In this document: positions 39,001 through 54,000 of the stretch, one piece after another
Layout of the letters: each line of letters starts with the position of its first letter
How positions within the stretch are numbered: position 1 is the stretch's first letter
DNA from: Onchocerca volvulus
Lineage: Eukaryota; Nematoda; Chromadorea; Rhabditida; Onchocercidae
Direction of reading: 5' to 3'
Assembly: GCA_000499405.2 (NCBI GenBank)
Contig: HG738138.1
Coordinates: 23,837,097 to 23,901,096 of the forward strand
Length of the DNA: 64,000 nt
Program-made: the position numbers and the translations under genes
The notes under the pieces: generated by a model
Seen by the model: the letters and a program-made list of their open reading frames with translations, nothing else
What the model was told of the DNA's origin: nothing
Databases searched by the model: none

Positions 39001-42000
39001 TTTTTTAAGCGATTGTCTAGCTAAATGATCTGATTTATTTTACTTTTTTTTTCTCGTAACTATCTCATTTCCTCATTTAAACGAAATTTTTTGAATCATT
39101 TTTAGTAATTAATTTACGATATTTTGAACTAATTAATTAACACATAAAATTCATTCAAAATAATTGATTGGATTAATTTATGGCTGATATTTAGGTGAGA
39201 TCAATTTTTATATAAAGTTTAAAATGATAGTAATAATTTGTTTGTATAAGCATAAAAAGTTCATCATTATTTGTAAAATGATCATTTGAAATGATCATAT
39301 CGATATGAGAAACATCAAAATTTACTACGGAAGAGTAATTAGCATTAAATTAATTTAAAGTTTAAAAGGATTCATTCATTGTATTAACTGAATATTGAAC
39401 TTGATATTTAGCAAAAAAAAACTTTACCGAAAATGAGTAATCTTCCAAAAGGTCAATAAATGACCTAACTTGTATCATCATGAAGTATTTATCAGCAGAT
39501 ATCATATCAGTACAGAATATTTAATCATGGATGAAATTTCTCAAAATTTTAACAATATGAAAAAAAAGTTGGAAGGCGTGGCAATTCAGATGCAAAGTTG
39601 AAGGCGGAGCAGAATCTTGAGTAGGCGGGGGAGAGCGGGACAAGAAGCAGTAATCGTCCTTCTATCTAAGCATTCTTGGGTTTCTGATACGTCGTGGAAT
39701 GTTGACGTTTCTCAGCGAATCCTTTCGGTCCTTCTGAATTTAACCCAATTCTTCCATCTCCACTTCAACTTATAACGCGTCAAGGCATCCTTTCATCTCA
39801 CGTAATGCTCACGTCCTTTCATCTCACGCAGACGTTTACGTGCGTCATGATATCATCTCACATCAAAAAACGCATCAAAATAGATGCAAATAATTAGGAA
39901 AATTAAGCAATTCTGTTGTAGTATGTACAAAACTCGTCAAAATTATGACAATTAATAGCTAGTAGATTTTATCTCAAATCAACGACAATTTACTTCTTAA
40001 GCATTCTACATTTAGAGGGGGCATTAGAGGTATACTGATATGATAAAATGATAAAATTTGAAGAGATCCATTCATTGCAATTCGTAAGTGATTATTAACC
40101 AAAGACATTTTAATCATTTGAATTTATGATTCATTTAGCAAAAAGATAAATTAGAAGTAAAAAAGAAACAAAAAGTCTTTTTTTTTTTTTGAAATATTAA
40201 ATATTTGCAGAAAATATTCAACTCTCAGTAAAGGTTAACAGCAGTAATATTTATATTTGCAATAATAAAGAAATAATATTATCAGTGAGAATTATTAGTG
40301 CAATAACAATAATATGTAATTGTTACAGTACCACTAACAAATAGTGATAAGTACGGTAATTAGTAGTTTTGAGTAATTTTAATATTATGAATTGTCATAA
40401 CATTTAGTCTTAATTATATAGTAGTAGTAATATGTAAGAATTAAGAATAGTAGATCTTACACATTTAGCTTTTATTGTGATTTTTCTTATCTCGACTAGT
40501 TCATAAATCATTTTGCAAAAATTCGCAAAAAAAACTCATTCTTTTTCATCCTGAAAAAAGTGAAAAAAAAAAATTTTTTTTCCACTTGAACGAAATTTAC
40601 GACCAACTCCGATTGCTTTTTTTTCGCTTACTTTTTTTAGCATGCAATTATTCATAAGTTGTATTTAATGCTTATCTACATATATTAATCGTAGAATAGA
40701 AAAAATATTCGTATATCTATCATTTTTCCCGATATATCCTAAATGAAAAGTTCGCAAATTCATTCCAATTTTTCCTCATTTTTCGTATTATTTTTTATTT
40801 TTGGTAATAAGAGACTGATAAATGGAGAAGTTAACATGAAAAAAAGAATAGCGACGATTATATTTATTGAAAAAGAAAATCACTAAGGATGCTGCATTTC
40901 AATAAGATATAATAATTTCATCAGATTAGATCACCAGGTAATCACCTGTCAGGTGATTGAGGGTCAAAATTAAATGAACTCTTCAATCTCAAACCTATCA
41001 CTGATATTCGTTTATCACGTCCAACCCGCATTCTTCCAATCATTTCATCGAGAAAAACTTTCTTGATCCTTGATCTCTTTATTTTATTCAAATTTTTTCT
41101 GTTACAGCAGCAAAGATTATTATTATCTCGATGATGACACTACTTGCTAAAGTAGCCGCGATAGTGATCATAACAACTAATGCAAATGCTTTGATTTGTT
41201 ATGAAAGTGATGATAATGTAAGTGAAAATTTATTGTAGGAAATTTATTTTAAATTAAAATTATAAATATTAAAATAATAATAAAATTTTTGAATTCCAAT
41301 TAATTCTGATTAAACTACTTCATGCTATTCAGGGCAAAGTATATGAAATATCAAATGATGCTTGGGATTATTGCGTCTTCATTCCGGATCATAAGGAAGC
41401 TCGAGTTTTCGGTATTGGTCCCGATATCGATTGGACAAAAGCATACGATCATGCATTTGGTGTATCGGACAAAATATATCAAGTGCTATCTCTTTGTCTC
41501 CTAGAGGTTTGTAGATAAGTTGGCTTTTTTTTTTACAAAGTAATTTTTGATTGGAACTAATAATTTAAATTCAATAATTAGTATTTAATGAGAAAAAAAA
41601 AGGAATATTGCTAATTACTTGCTATTTAAATTGATTTATCGTAATAATAAAATATTGATAAATTCGATTAATTAGTGATAATTTTATCTCAATAAAATAA
41701 TCCATAATTTATATCTATCTTATCAATCTATCTTTATCAATTTAATAATTTTTTCCTTTTTATTTTCAGAAATATGATTTCGGTCAACTGAATCCAAAAA
41801 GTACCATTAATCCATCAGAATCCGTAGAATTCGTGTTCCGATGCATTTGCAGCTATGATCGTTGCAACAGTGCAACAACATTTAGTAACTATTTGAGAAC
41901 GATCAAATTGGATAATGCTAGCAGCAGTGCTGAGAAGAATTGAAAAAAAATAAATAAAAGAAAAAAAAAAAAAAAAAAAGAAGAAAGACACTAAGAAAAA

Positions 42001-45000
42001 AGTTATTTTAATTGTTTCATTCCTGTTTTTTTTCTTTTTTTCTTTCTCTTCTTTCATCCATATCATATATCATATCATATCATATCAATTAATCAATAAT
42101 TTGAAAAAAAAAAGAAAACAAATAACAAATTGTTCAAAATTTCATATGTAAAAAAAAAAACTTTCGAAATTTTTTGAACATTTTTTTTTTTAACATTTAA
42201 AATTAAAATTTCAAATTTCTGGCAATTATTTATTCATTTTTTTGACAAGTCAATGAAAAAAGTGGATGGATTTTTTTTTTTTTTTTTTTTACTAAAAAGC
42301 ATTTCCAACAAATTTCATCGTCATATTGTTATTTGATGATACTATTATAAATCATGCAATGAGAAAACTCTCTCTCTCTTTCATTCTTGATGATACTATA
42401 TACAGTAATTTATACAGTAATCTTCCATACGGTAGTTTTTCATGGAATAATTTGTTCTTTCCAACTGTTTTAACTGGATAAAAACTAGGCAATGAATTGT
42501 TTTCGGAATAATTTACTTTCCGGCTTTCTATTTTGCATTTTGTGCCTAAAAATTTTTAAATTGTTAATGGTATTACACTTATCTGCAACTTTTCTCTTAT
42601 CAAAATCTCCAAAAAATGCTTGTATTTATTGATTATCAATAATCATTTTCTTAAATACCTGATCATCTAATAATTCGACAACAATTTTCTATTTTTATCC
42701 CAACTTTTTTTCTTCTTTCACTGATTAGCAAAAAAAAAAAAAAAAAAAAAAAAAATCAATATTCCTTAAAAGATATTTAAATTGCATAAATTATCATATC
42801 GTTTTTCCACACATTCACTAATTTACCAAAGAATTTATTGTTTTTGTTTGTTAATTAGCTTATTGTTCATTTTAGCAAAAATTTTTTCCGAACAAATTTC
42901 GTTCACTTTTTTCATCTTAACCAAAATCTTCTGTGATTTAGTAATGGTAGAATGAATGAATCTCTTCCGTGTTGTGAACTATTTCATGCCTATTCAGGTT
43001 GATCGTTTCACTTTTTCGAATAAAATTATTAAATGGAAATATATTTTGGAAAATTTTTTTTTGGGAAATGACAAATGAAATATTTCAATTTATTTGAGAT
43101 CAGTTTGTTACAAGCCATTTAATACTTTATTCCTTTTCCGAAAAAAAAAAAAAAGTGTAAAGAAAAAAGAAGTAAGAATTTTCAACGATGCAAATTTATA
43201 TCCTTCATCAATCTTTCATATCTTATCACTTATCAGAAAGAAGGAAAACTACAGGGAAAAGATTTATATATAAATATTAGTTTTCCAGTATGTATTAAAA
43301 ATGAAACACCCATATTATGATACTCAAATGAATTATTCTTTTAGTTTTTGCAACAAGAAATGTTAATCGAATATAAATTTTTAATTTAACACTATCAAAT
43401 GATATCATATATATCATCACTCGATTGCAAGATTAATTCTCGTAAAAGAAAATGAAAAAATTTGTCATAAATTTAACTTAAACACCAATTCAATTTATCA
43501 TCAAATTAGTTAGATTGATCTATATATCTAAATTTTAAAAAAATGATAAATTTTTCTCCATAAAATTTTAAGCTCACATTAAAATTTATTTGAAAATTTA
43601 TTTCATTTTCTAAAAAAAGAAAAGAAAAAATTGGAAAAAAGTAGTATTGCTAGTAACAATTTTTTCAAAAACATCAAAAACCAAAATTTGATTAAAGACA
43701 TATATTATGTAATTACTAAATATACTTCATCATAATTTAATCGAAAAGAAATTTCCAGAAATAACAAAGTTTGACATATCTAATAAAAGAATTTTCAATT
43801 ACAAAAGTAATTTAGTAGACAGCATTTATTTCTGAATATTGCGAAGAAAAAAAAATTTTTTTCGTTTGCTTAAATTAAAAGTTCGAAATTATATTTTGAA
43901 AAGATATCATTTTTCCGCATCATTTTAATATTAAAGTAAGCATCAATTTAATATTGAAAGAATTTTAATATTAAATTCTAATTTAATAGGTCTGATGCAT
44001 AAAAAAATCTCTTGAAAGTCGCAAAACTACAAATCTATCGGAAGTCGCAAAATTTTTTTGTTACTTTAATCAGGAAATAAATAAAAAAAGAATGAAGCCT
44101 ATAGTTGAAAAATGAAATCATGAAATTATTTTTAAAATAATCTATAATGCACATGACATTTCTTCGGGACACATCATATAACATTAAAAAAAAATTTAAT
44201 CCATACCAAAGATTTGATTAAATCTTTTAGAAAAAATTAAAATTGATTCCCAGCTGTTACTTAAAAGTGATAAACTGATAATCGTCCTAATGACTATAAA
44301 AATAATAACAGCTGAAAAGCTGAGAAAGATTTAAACTTTTAGTGACGTTATAAGTTATTAATGAAAACATAATTTTATGTATTGTTAATTTACCCGTGAA
44401 TGGAATTATCACTTTATCATTGTTAATATGCCCTTAAATGCAGTTATCACTTCATGGCCTAAAATAACGAAAAATGTAATTTATGAAATATAAATGAGCG
44501 ATTATATCAAAATTCTATAGTTTCTAATATTATCGAACAGTTAAATTTTATATTGAAAAATACCATTAGAAATTAATAATTATGATGTAATGGCAAAATC
44601 CTATTATTTAACAGTATCAATTTGCTTTTTTTTTTCTTTTTTGATTTTAGAACTTTTAAAATTATCAACTTCCGATATTGCAAGAAATTTCAAATACCTA
44701 GAAGATTGAAACTTACAAGAGATTCTGGTTCTATTTTTGTCAAAATTAGAAACTTTTTTAGTTCAATACTTATTTTCCAAGTAGAAATTCGGGAGAGAAT
44801 AATTCCGAATAATTTCGAAATGTTAAAAAATAAGATTAAGACCTGTATTTTCTTTTATGTAACATTATTTGAACAAAATAACTCTTCCAGTAATGAAGAA
44901 TATAATTAGCATAATTAAGCTGAAATAATACCGGAATGAGAGAAAAATTGATCGATTTTGGTATTTCAGCAATCGAAAAAAAAATTATCATTTTAACCGA

Positions 45001-48000
45001 ACTAAAGATAAACAAACTATAATACTTATTATTTTTCTAAAAAAAAATATTTTTTATCTAAAAATTTATTCTTTTTCTAAAAAATTTTATCTAACATGAA
45101 ATGATTGTTTTTTTTTTTTTCCTTCAAAGACAAGATGATTTCAATTTTCTATGCTTATTTCGAAGATAATCTTTTAAGTACGGTAAAATTTTGCACCATT
45201 GTCAATCTTGTTGCAAAAAATTTATTTTTAAAATTTGAGTCAGAGAAATTAGTTGTCAACAGCAGATTGAGAAAGGATAAATCTCATTTGACGTAAAATA
45301 TGTAAGAATTTCGAGATTTTGGAAAAAAGAATTCGAGATTATCATGAAGTAAATTCTGCAAAAATTTCGAGATAGGAAGATTTTAATCTTAATGCTCGAT
45401 AGCACTAAACAATTTGTAATAAAATATGAAGATTTATAATAATTTCTTTAAAAATTTTTATAGATTATTTTAAAATCAAAGTATTTAATTATATATGAAT
45501 TACAATTGCGGAAAATTGAATTATTCTGTTCAATTCATCTATTTATCAAATTAACAAGTCATTTTGATCTTACCTAATTAATAATACGCTGTAATATTTC
45601 CCCGATTTAGCTCGAAACTTTCAAATAGATTAGATAAATGAAATATGAAATTTTCAAATATCAAATTAAACCAATGAATATTAAAAACTTTGAAAGAATG
45701 AATTTCATTTTATCTATTGATTATTTTCAATATCGTAGCAAAATTGATTGTTTCAGTTTTGTCATAGATCAAAATAACATTCATATATATTCTGCATTAT
45801 TTCTGAATTTTATTCCAAATTTTTTTTGAAAATTAATTTAAGATAAAAACTGTGAGTATATTTTAATCGGACTGAATCAAATAAGAGAAATCAAATTTCG
45901 AAAAAATTCGATAAAAGATGAGAATGTGAGATTTCAATTCTAATAGCTATTGCATTATTAAATTAAAATAAACTAAGTTAAAAAAAAAAAGAATAATTCC
46001 AATCTTTTATAATATATAAAATTTTTGCAAAAAAGAAAAAAAAAGATTATTTTGCAAATGATTTTTCTCATATCGGGAAGAATATTGAAAACTGATGAAA
46101 GTGTCACATTATTGTAGGTCACATACTGTGTAATACTTGTCAAGTAATAGAAATATTACTTTTGGAGATATCAACAGGTATCATTATTATCACTATACTA
46201 TCATAAATCTATTATAGCAAAAGAAGTTTTACCTATAAAAAAAAAAAAAAAAAAAACTCTTATTTTCGAAATAAATTACATATAAAGTGAGTTATATATT
46301 AAGTTAAAGCCGTATTTAAAAAAAAAAAAAATCGGTCATCTAAATATAATTTCAAAAATTGAAAAATTTGCAATTAATTAAGATTTTATTTAAATAATTT
46401 TGATAAACTGATTATGTTTTAAGATTAAAGTGATGGAGGAAATATTTAAAATATCAAATAAAATATTTCTTATTTCATCCTTTGTTGATCTTTGACTGAA
46501 GATCAGAAAATTTTCTTCAGTCATCTTGAGATAAATTTAATGAATTTAAAATCTATAGATAATTATTAAAGCAAAGAAAAGCACCTTCTATAAACCAGGA
46601 TAGAGAAGAGATTTCTCTCTTTAATTAAGACCTCTTTTGAGGAAATAAATTTTCAGAAATAAAATCAATCATTTTTTTCAAATCGTCATAATTTCCAGAC
46701 ATCAAATCGATCATTTTTTCTTTTTTTTTTTAAAGATAAAGTAAAGGTCAAAAGGTGAAACCTTTGTTGTGATCAACATATCTGAGCAACTGAAAAATGG
46801 TATTCCACGAATGAACATTAAATGTAAAATGGAACTCAGAAATTGTTCCGAACAATTCGAACTTCGCTTCAATCCTATCCTTTGCCAACATTGTTGTGAT
46901 TTATACAATGACTGAAGAGCCTAAAATATTTTCAAAAATTGGAAATTTTATAAGTCTCCAAAAGTTTTTCTTTTTTTTCTTCTCTTTCTCTCTACCTTTG
47001 TGATAAGCAATCTTTGACAAATAAATGATCGATACAATTTCTCACTTTTCTTAAATTTAAAATTGATAAAACTATGAAACTGGAACGCTTCCAATTGATG
47101 TATTCCATTTTTTGAGATTCTTAGAATTAAAAATCTAAGTTTTGTAATTAATTAAATCATACTTTTAATTGAGGAGATTTAGGAGCAAAATGATCTCTTG
47201 CCCAAGTCATCAAATCTCGTGTAACACTGTACAGATGTTTTCGTCTACTTTCCGAACTGCTCGAACATTTCTAAAAAAGCCTAGTTCAAACTTCAAATAT
47301 TGCACCATAAATAAATAGCCTAAAGGAATTTATTTAGAATACATGATAATCCTTTGAAAATGAAACATATATTTTATTAATTTTTGATTTGTTGATCATT
47401 TTCTTTTCTATAATTTTATTTTAAAAATGTCCGAAAATTTATTTATTTTTTCTGCCAATTCATTCATTTTTTGATCCTTTTTAATTAGCAGATGTCAAAT
47501 CTACTTAATTTGAGTTATTTGCCAATTTTTTGTCACCAAATATTAAAATTAATGATTTTACGTTTTTAACGATCACTGTTTTCTATGCGAATTCTCCGTT
47601 TAAATTCAAAGTTCTTTTGAAAATTAATGCCTTATCAATAGAAGATTTCAAAAATGAACATTTAAAAAATAATTTATAATTGATCTGATTAGAAGCACCT
47701 AATCATAGATATGATATTAGGAATTTTTTATGAATGTCAATCATTTATTTATCTTTGTTCATCCAATATTTTTTATCTATCAAAGATTTAACCTACATAG
47801 TACAGCAGGGAGCATAAAAAAGAGCTTCTCAATGCTCGAGATGAAAATTACAATGAAATAAAAGTTGAAAAAGAAATTGAAAACTTTGAAATATATCATT
47901 TGCATGCATCAAGCAATAGTCGATATCGATTGATGATCAAATTTCCGAAGTATCGCTATTTTCTATGGATGAATTCTTTGCTAAATTCGAAATTTTTTAA

Positions 48001-51000
48001 AAAAATTAATATCCTATCATTGGAAGATTTTCGAAAATAATTTATCACTGATCTGATCAAAAGTACCTGATTATGCTTGGAACCACTGAAACATGCAGCT
48101 AATGGATTGTCGTCTATCTCTGTTTCCAATGATTTTTCCAATTCTTGATTCGTAACAAACGGATAATAATTATCTTCAAACCATTCCATACTTTGAGCAG
48201 ATGTGGCTCTTGAGTTACGATCCTCATCGATCAAATTTAAATTATTCCGCCTTAAAAAATAACAAATAGCAATATTCAGCATTTTATTCTCTCTTAACAT
48301 TATCTCAAATATTTTATGATACCATAATATAATCAACTTGTAGTACCACTCGTGTTTCAATGATAGTTTCTAATAATCCAATCATCTCTTATTACAGATA
48401 TAATAAACTTTTTTGGAAATAAGCATCAATTACTTCTGTTTACTTAATCGATATTTTATGATTTAGATAATTATCCTTTCTAAATTTTCAAATGTAGTAA
48501 TTATCCATATAATTAAGGCTAAAATTATTCGGGCTATTAATTCATTGGCTTCGAGATTCTTGATCGAATAATATGCTAATTCTCTCTACTTTTGGCTATT
48601 TTAACTTCCAGTTCATTCCACTAAATCCATCATATAACGTGCAATTAACCTTTTGAAACCTAATCAAGCGCATTAAAGTATGATATTTATCGAAAATATC
48701 GGAAGTTTAATGAGGCACTTCTCCTTCTTCTAGTATAGCTGCAAGCCCTTTCGGGCCAAATATTATTCTCTCAAACAAGGCTTATAATATACTGTTTCTT
48801 TGAACTTGGCCGCTAATTAGGCTATTATTGAAACCTTGACATGCATTCACGATCATTTGAATTTATTCAAATATTTCCTTTCTATTATTTCTTCTTGAAA
48901 GCTATTCATTTTTGAATTCATTGAATATGTCACTAATCACTTAACCGGTTAAAATCTGAGTAAATTTTACCCAATAATAGAATTTCGATTTTTCGTTGAT
49001 GTTTGGGGTACCATCATATCGAGAGTTTCATCTTCGCTCGAGAATATTTCTGCTCCAAAAGTACACTTTGCATCAGTTGATCTATAATCAATTGATCTAT
49101 CAGTTGATCTATATTGATAGATAATATTACATGGGTCATATCAAGCAGACAGTATGACTTAAAAACAATTCACAGCTCATTTTCATAATATTAAGAAATA
49201 AAATGATTATTTACAATAAAGAATAATTGCGAACAGAAAAGGATTAAATTGTAAAAAGCATATTTCGATAGGATAAGCTCATGAACTAAAAAAAAACAGG
49301 TCATAGGTCATGATAAAAAAAAGAAAAAAAAACATCATCTTCCTATTTAAAATGTCATAGACACTAATCTTTCATAGAAGTGCAATAATCACGAATTATA
49401 TTTCAAAATCTGTTGATTATATAATTCACCTGATTTTTGATAAATTTGATCATTGATTCGGATAGGACAAATTTGTGAATTAAAATAAAAAGTCGAAGGT
49501 AATCATTCTCTTTAGATTGTTGTAAGCATTGAATTTTCACAGCAAATGCACTAATTTCAAATTATCATTTTAACCTAATATTTATCATTAACTGATTTGA
49601 TCTATGATAATGATCAAATCAAATTAATGATTAATAAATTATCAAACTGAAATGATAATCTGCAACAGTTTCTTTTTTTTTTTTTTCAATCACTGTTCTC
49701 TTTCTCACCAAATCTCATCAATTTTAATAAAACTATGATCAAAATGAATAACCTCATAGATGATTGTAAATTACACGTTGAAATAGTTCCTCTACTAATT
49801 CCACTATCAGTCATTGATGTTATCAAATGATCTGCTGATATTATTGGTGTTGTAGCGGTGGATGATTGTACCAATTCAAGTAATCTGAAACTTTTAGCAA
49901 TCATTTTTAATGAATGCTATATATCTTAATAAATTAATCAATTAATTAATGAGATTTTAATGAATGCTATTTTGATTATAAAATATTATCGAATATTCGC
50001 TGATATATCAATTTCTGGATAATTGAACAATTTACTGTATCTGTACTCATCTTTCTCGATCAGAACCACTTTCATCCTGTTTTAAAGTTTCATGATTTTG
50101 AAATTTAAAAGAAAACTTACCCATCCGATGGTGCATTAGCAATAAGTCGTTGTCTGAGAGAGAGAAATGATTGAGAACTACGTTCGCTTGATACTGACAT
50201 ACTGTTAGTTCGAGTTATAAATCTGTAAGATAACTTTCTTGATTTAAATTCAAAACTATTTTTAATTCATGGAAAAATTAAATATTACAAATTATGTTAA
50301 GAAATTCTTTTTTTCATGAAATTTCACTAATTAGCAATAAAAGATCGAATAGTAGGAACGTTTAAAAAGAGTAGCGAATTTCGTAAAAATAATTTACCCA
50401 GTAGTAATGTGATAAAGATGTTTCGAATCAATCATACAATTTTTCTGGATGAAATCATTTGTCTCGAAATCAATACTTCGTTCTTCTCGACTTGACTGAA
50501 AATTTATAACGCCAAAAAATGAAATGTTTAGTACAGTATATATTTAAAAAAAAATAAATCATCTAAAAATTCTAAGAGTAATGATATTTATCATAGGCTA
50601 CAAATAAATAATAAGAGAATAATCAATAAAAGTTTCCTTCCAAAGTCTTCAAAGTTTAATTCAATTTCTTTTTTTGTCTTCAATACGACAACAACTTTGT
50701 TGGCAGATTTTGCCAAATATTGTGTCAAATTTTTCGAAAAAAATAATTGAAAGGTAAAAGAGAGGGAATAAAAAATAAGTATAACGAGAAATTTAGTAGG
50801 ATTTATTATACATTCAATTTGTTCTCGAATAAAAAAAAAAAAAATTCAAAAATTTAACTTGAAGTTCAGGAATTATCCCTAAAATCTAACTAAATATAAT
50901 TAATTTACATTTTCATAACTTCTTTGATCATCTTTACTCATTTTACAGCAATTATCCGATTCTTCAAACAATCCTTTAGCAGCTCGAAATTCGGTCATAT

Positions 51001-54000
51001 CCGAAACATTAGATGGTACTGAATGATGACCACGATGTACTATATCACCTAAAAATGGATGAATTTTAAATTTGAAACTTTAAAATTAAAATATACTCAT
51101 GGTTATGTCATAGAGATAATTTTTGACACTTTAATCTTCGAATTTTTCCATGATTTGTCCTAATAAACGTAAAAATCGATCGGAAATTTTCTCAATATTA
51201 TTTGTTCTCGAAAATTAAAAAAAAAAAAATAAAAAACATAAAAAAAGTTCTAAAAATGAAAAAAATTTCTTCTAATTCCTACATTCTATTCCTCAAAAGA
51301 AAAATGGAAATTCCTATTTAAAAGATATTTTACGGCCAATATAACGAAAGGTCTTAAAATATTACGAAGAAAAATATGATTGCTTGTCAAACATCACAAA
51401 AGTGAATTAATCATAAGATAGCTAAATATATCAGTACTGATTAAATCTTGATGAATTTATGAGCCAGAAAAAAGTTGAATTTTAATCTTTCTAGTAAGAC
51501 TTCCGGGTTTCGTTGCTACAATCGGATACTGATTTAACAACTAAGAATGATTTATTTCCAGAAAGTGAAAAATGTTTTATAACTCAAATTTTCTAAACAA
51601 CTAATCAATAATTCGCCCTTTTAAAATGAAGCTTCATAATGAATTTAATTCTTTCTTTTATATTTATAACTAATGAAAATAAAATAAATAAATACCGTAA
51701 AAACTGAAATCAATTTCCTCATCCCATTGTGGATCATCCCAAAGTAGATGTAACGAAGCGGATTTGTCACTTGCAGTAAATTCCGTATTAGAAGAACTTT
51801 GTGAGGCCAAGCTTATTGAATGTTTCCGACTGAAAAATCATAAATCATATATAATATATATTTTTTAAATTCTAGTAATAGGATAGATCTAAATGAAGTT
51901 TTACTATTTGGGAAAAATGATGATTGAAAAATTGAAGAAGAAAATGAGAAATAGAACGAGAAAGATAATATCCGGAATGCAATATCAAGCAAGCAAGTCT
52001 GGCCAAGAAAATATTTTAATCAATCATTTGGGTCAAGGATCTAGGTTAGTTCTAACTGATAAGCGGAAGATGGATAATTAACATTTCCATAATATTTCAT
52101 GTTTATCATTATGCAAATAGCATATTTTCTGATATATATTTAAAAATATAACCGGAAAATTTACTGCTTTGAAGTTATTTCTAATCGATTTTTCGAACTT
52201 CCACAAAATGAGCCTTCATAAAATTGTTTTTCTCGTCGCAAATGATCCTAAATCGGTTAAAATTCAATCCAGTAGTGCTAATATACATATTAATATGCAA
52301 ATAACACACTTAAAAATAATTTAATATACCGATATTTACAACTGATTCATAATTTAATGTATCGGCAAAATTCATAATTTAATTCATTTAATATAGTGAT
52401 AATTAGCAACTTAATTCGTAACTTAATATATCGATATTCATGATTTAATTCATTGATCAATCTATCGATACTCATTATTCAATTCATGATTTACTTCAAT
52501 TCAATATAATGATATTCAATTTAATTCATTAATTAATCTACCGATACTCAATCATTTAGTAACAAAATTAATGAATGCATCAGTAATTATAACTAATTAA
52601 TAAAAAATGAAGCTTGCCGAGGGTGGCACTGTTGAAAGAATACGACTGTCACAATCGGTCTTTTCATCTTCATCATCTGTCAATTCCTTTAAATAACAAC
52701 TATCATATTCGTTATTAACCACATATGACTGAAAGAAAAAAAAATTCCACATAGAATTTGAAATATAAAATTTAATTATTGAAATATTTTTTCGATATTT
52801 TAAAAATAAATTGCAAGCATATTGTTGAATAATACGATCTTTTTGCTGAAGAAAATTTAAATTTTAATCATATAATAAATGATTTGTTTGTAGTTCTGTT
52901 AAGAATAATCTGAAGTAATTTGGACTTGAATGAGAGTTTCAATCCTAATTTCAGGACTAATAAAAATAATAAAATATCACAAAACAATAAATTAATTACT
53001 GTTGAAAAATTACAACTATCAGTGTTTAAAAACTGTTAAAGAATAACTGTGTACATAAATATTTCTATATAATGATTATTTATTATTAATGATAAAATTT
53101 TAAGTGCTGTAATAGTAAATCTAGATATTATTATTTCAAAATAACTGTTAAATAGGATAAATTCAAGTTGCTAAGTTTAAATAATGCAAAATCTAGCAAT
53201 TTCAACAAACAATTAACACTCTAATTAAAAAAACATCCTAATTAAGTCTAGAACTAACCATTCTTGAACTCAGCAAATACGTCTCATCACGTGAAAGTAA
53301 GTCAAAACGTGCTTGTTCCAGAATTGTCCAAATGAAATTCCTTCCAAGTAATCGTGTACATACTCGATACATCATATATGAACCAACCGAAGCAACAAGT
53401 AATACACCACTTGTTCGTACTAAAATTTAATTTTGCAAACAAAAAACAAATTTTCAAACTTCTACGAATAAAATCTAATTTTTGCATTTAAATTCAATAT
53501 CTATAGGAAAAGTTTACACTAACTTGCTAAGATTGCATTTAATGGATGATAGTTTGGTTTGGGACATATATTTTTCTGATTTAAATTCAAATTTTTCCAA
53601 TTTAAATTTGAAAGGAAGAAAAATACTAAAAAGCAAGTTATTATCAATTCTGAAATGTAATTGTATGGATTAAATTAATTTAATTAAAATAACTGAAGCA
53701 TTAAACATCCTTCTTTTTCTTCATCCTCCGATAATGTGAAAAACAAGTAAGTCTATTGATTTTTCTATTTACTAGTCCCATTTAGTCCCATTTTTGAAAA
53801 ATAATCTTTGACGTTTTATGGCAGAAGAAGGATTGAATCGAGAAAAAAAATTAGATCAAATCGATTAGATGGAGACAAAAATTTCATACGAATCAATGAA
53901 TTTTTAATTTTCTGTTAAGAATTTATTCAATCATTGTTTGATCTGAATAAAAATTCATGGAAAAAATAATTGAAAAAGAGTTTTGCGAAGGAAAAAAAAA

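Larger units (their letters stand above)
37221..46761 (-). other. 9.5-kb intron of the anchored-protein gene
   Basis: Between exons 46920-46762 and 37220-37098, both phase 0. It contains the plus-strand gene at 41131-41943 and a GC-richer block at 39560-39870. Otherwise A/T-rich, with open frames (for example 44622-44909, 45105-45296) that lack splice partners and look random. An unseen small exon of the host gene could also be here. Confidence 0.6.

Noticed and set aside
44622..44909. 95-codon plus-strand open frame
   Set aside because: Phe/Lys/Asn-rich translation of A/T-rich intron DNA, no splice partners, no motif.
48720..48790. tRNA-like GCAAGCCCTTTCGGGCC stem
   Set aside because: No cloverleaf, no T-loop or anticodon arm can be built around it.
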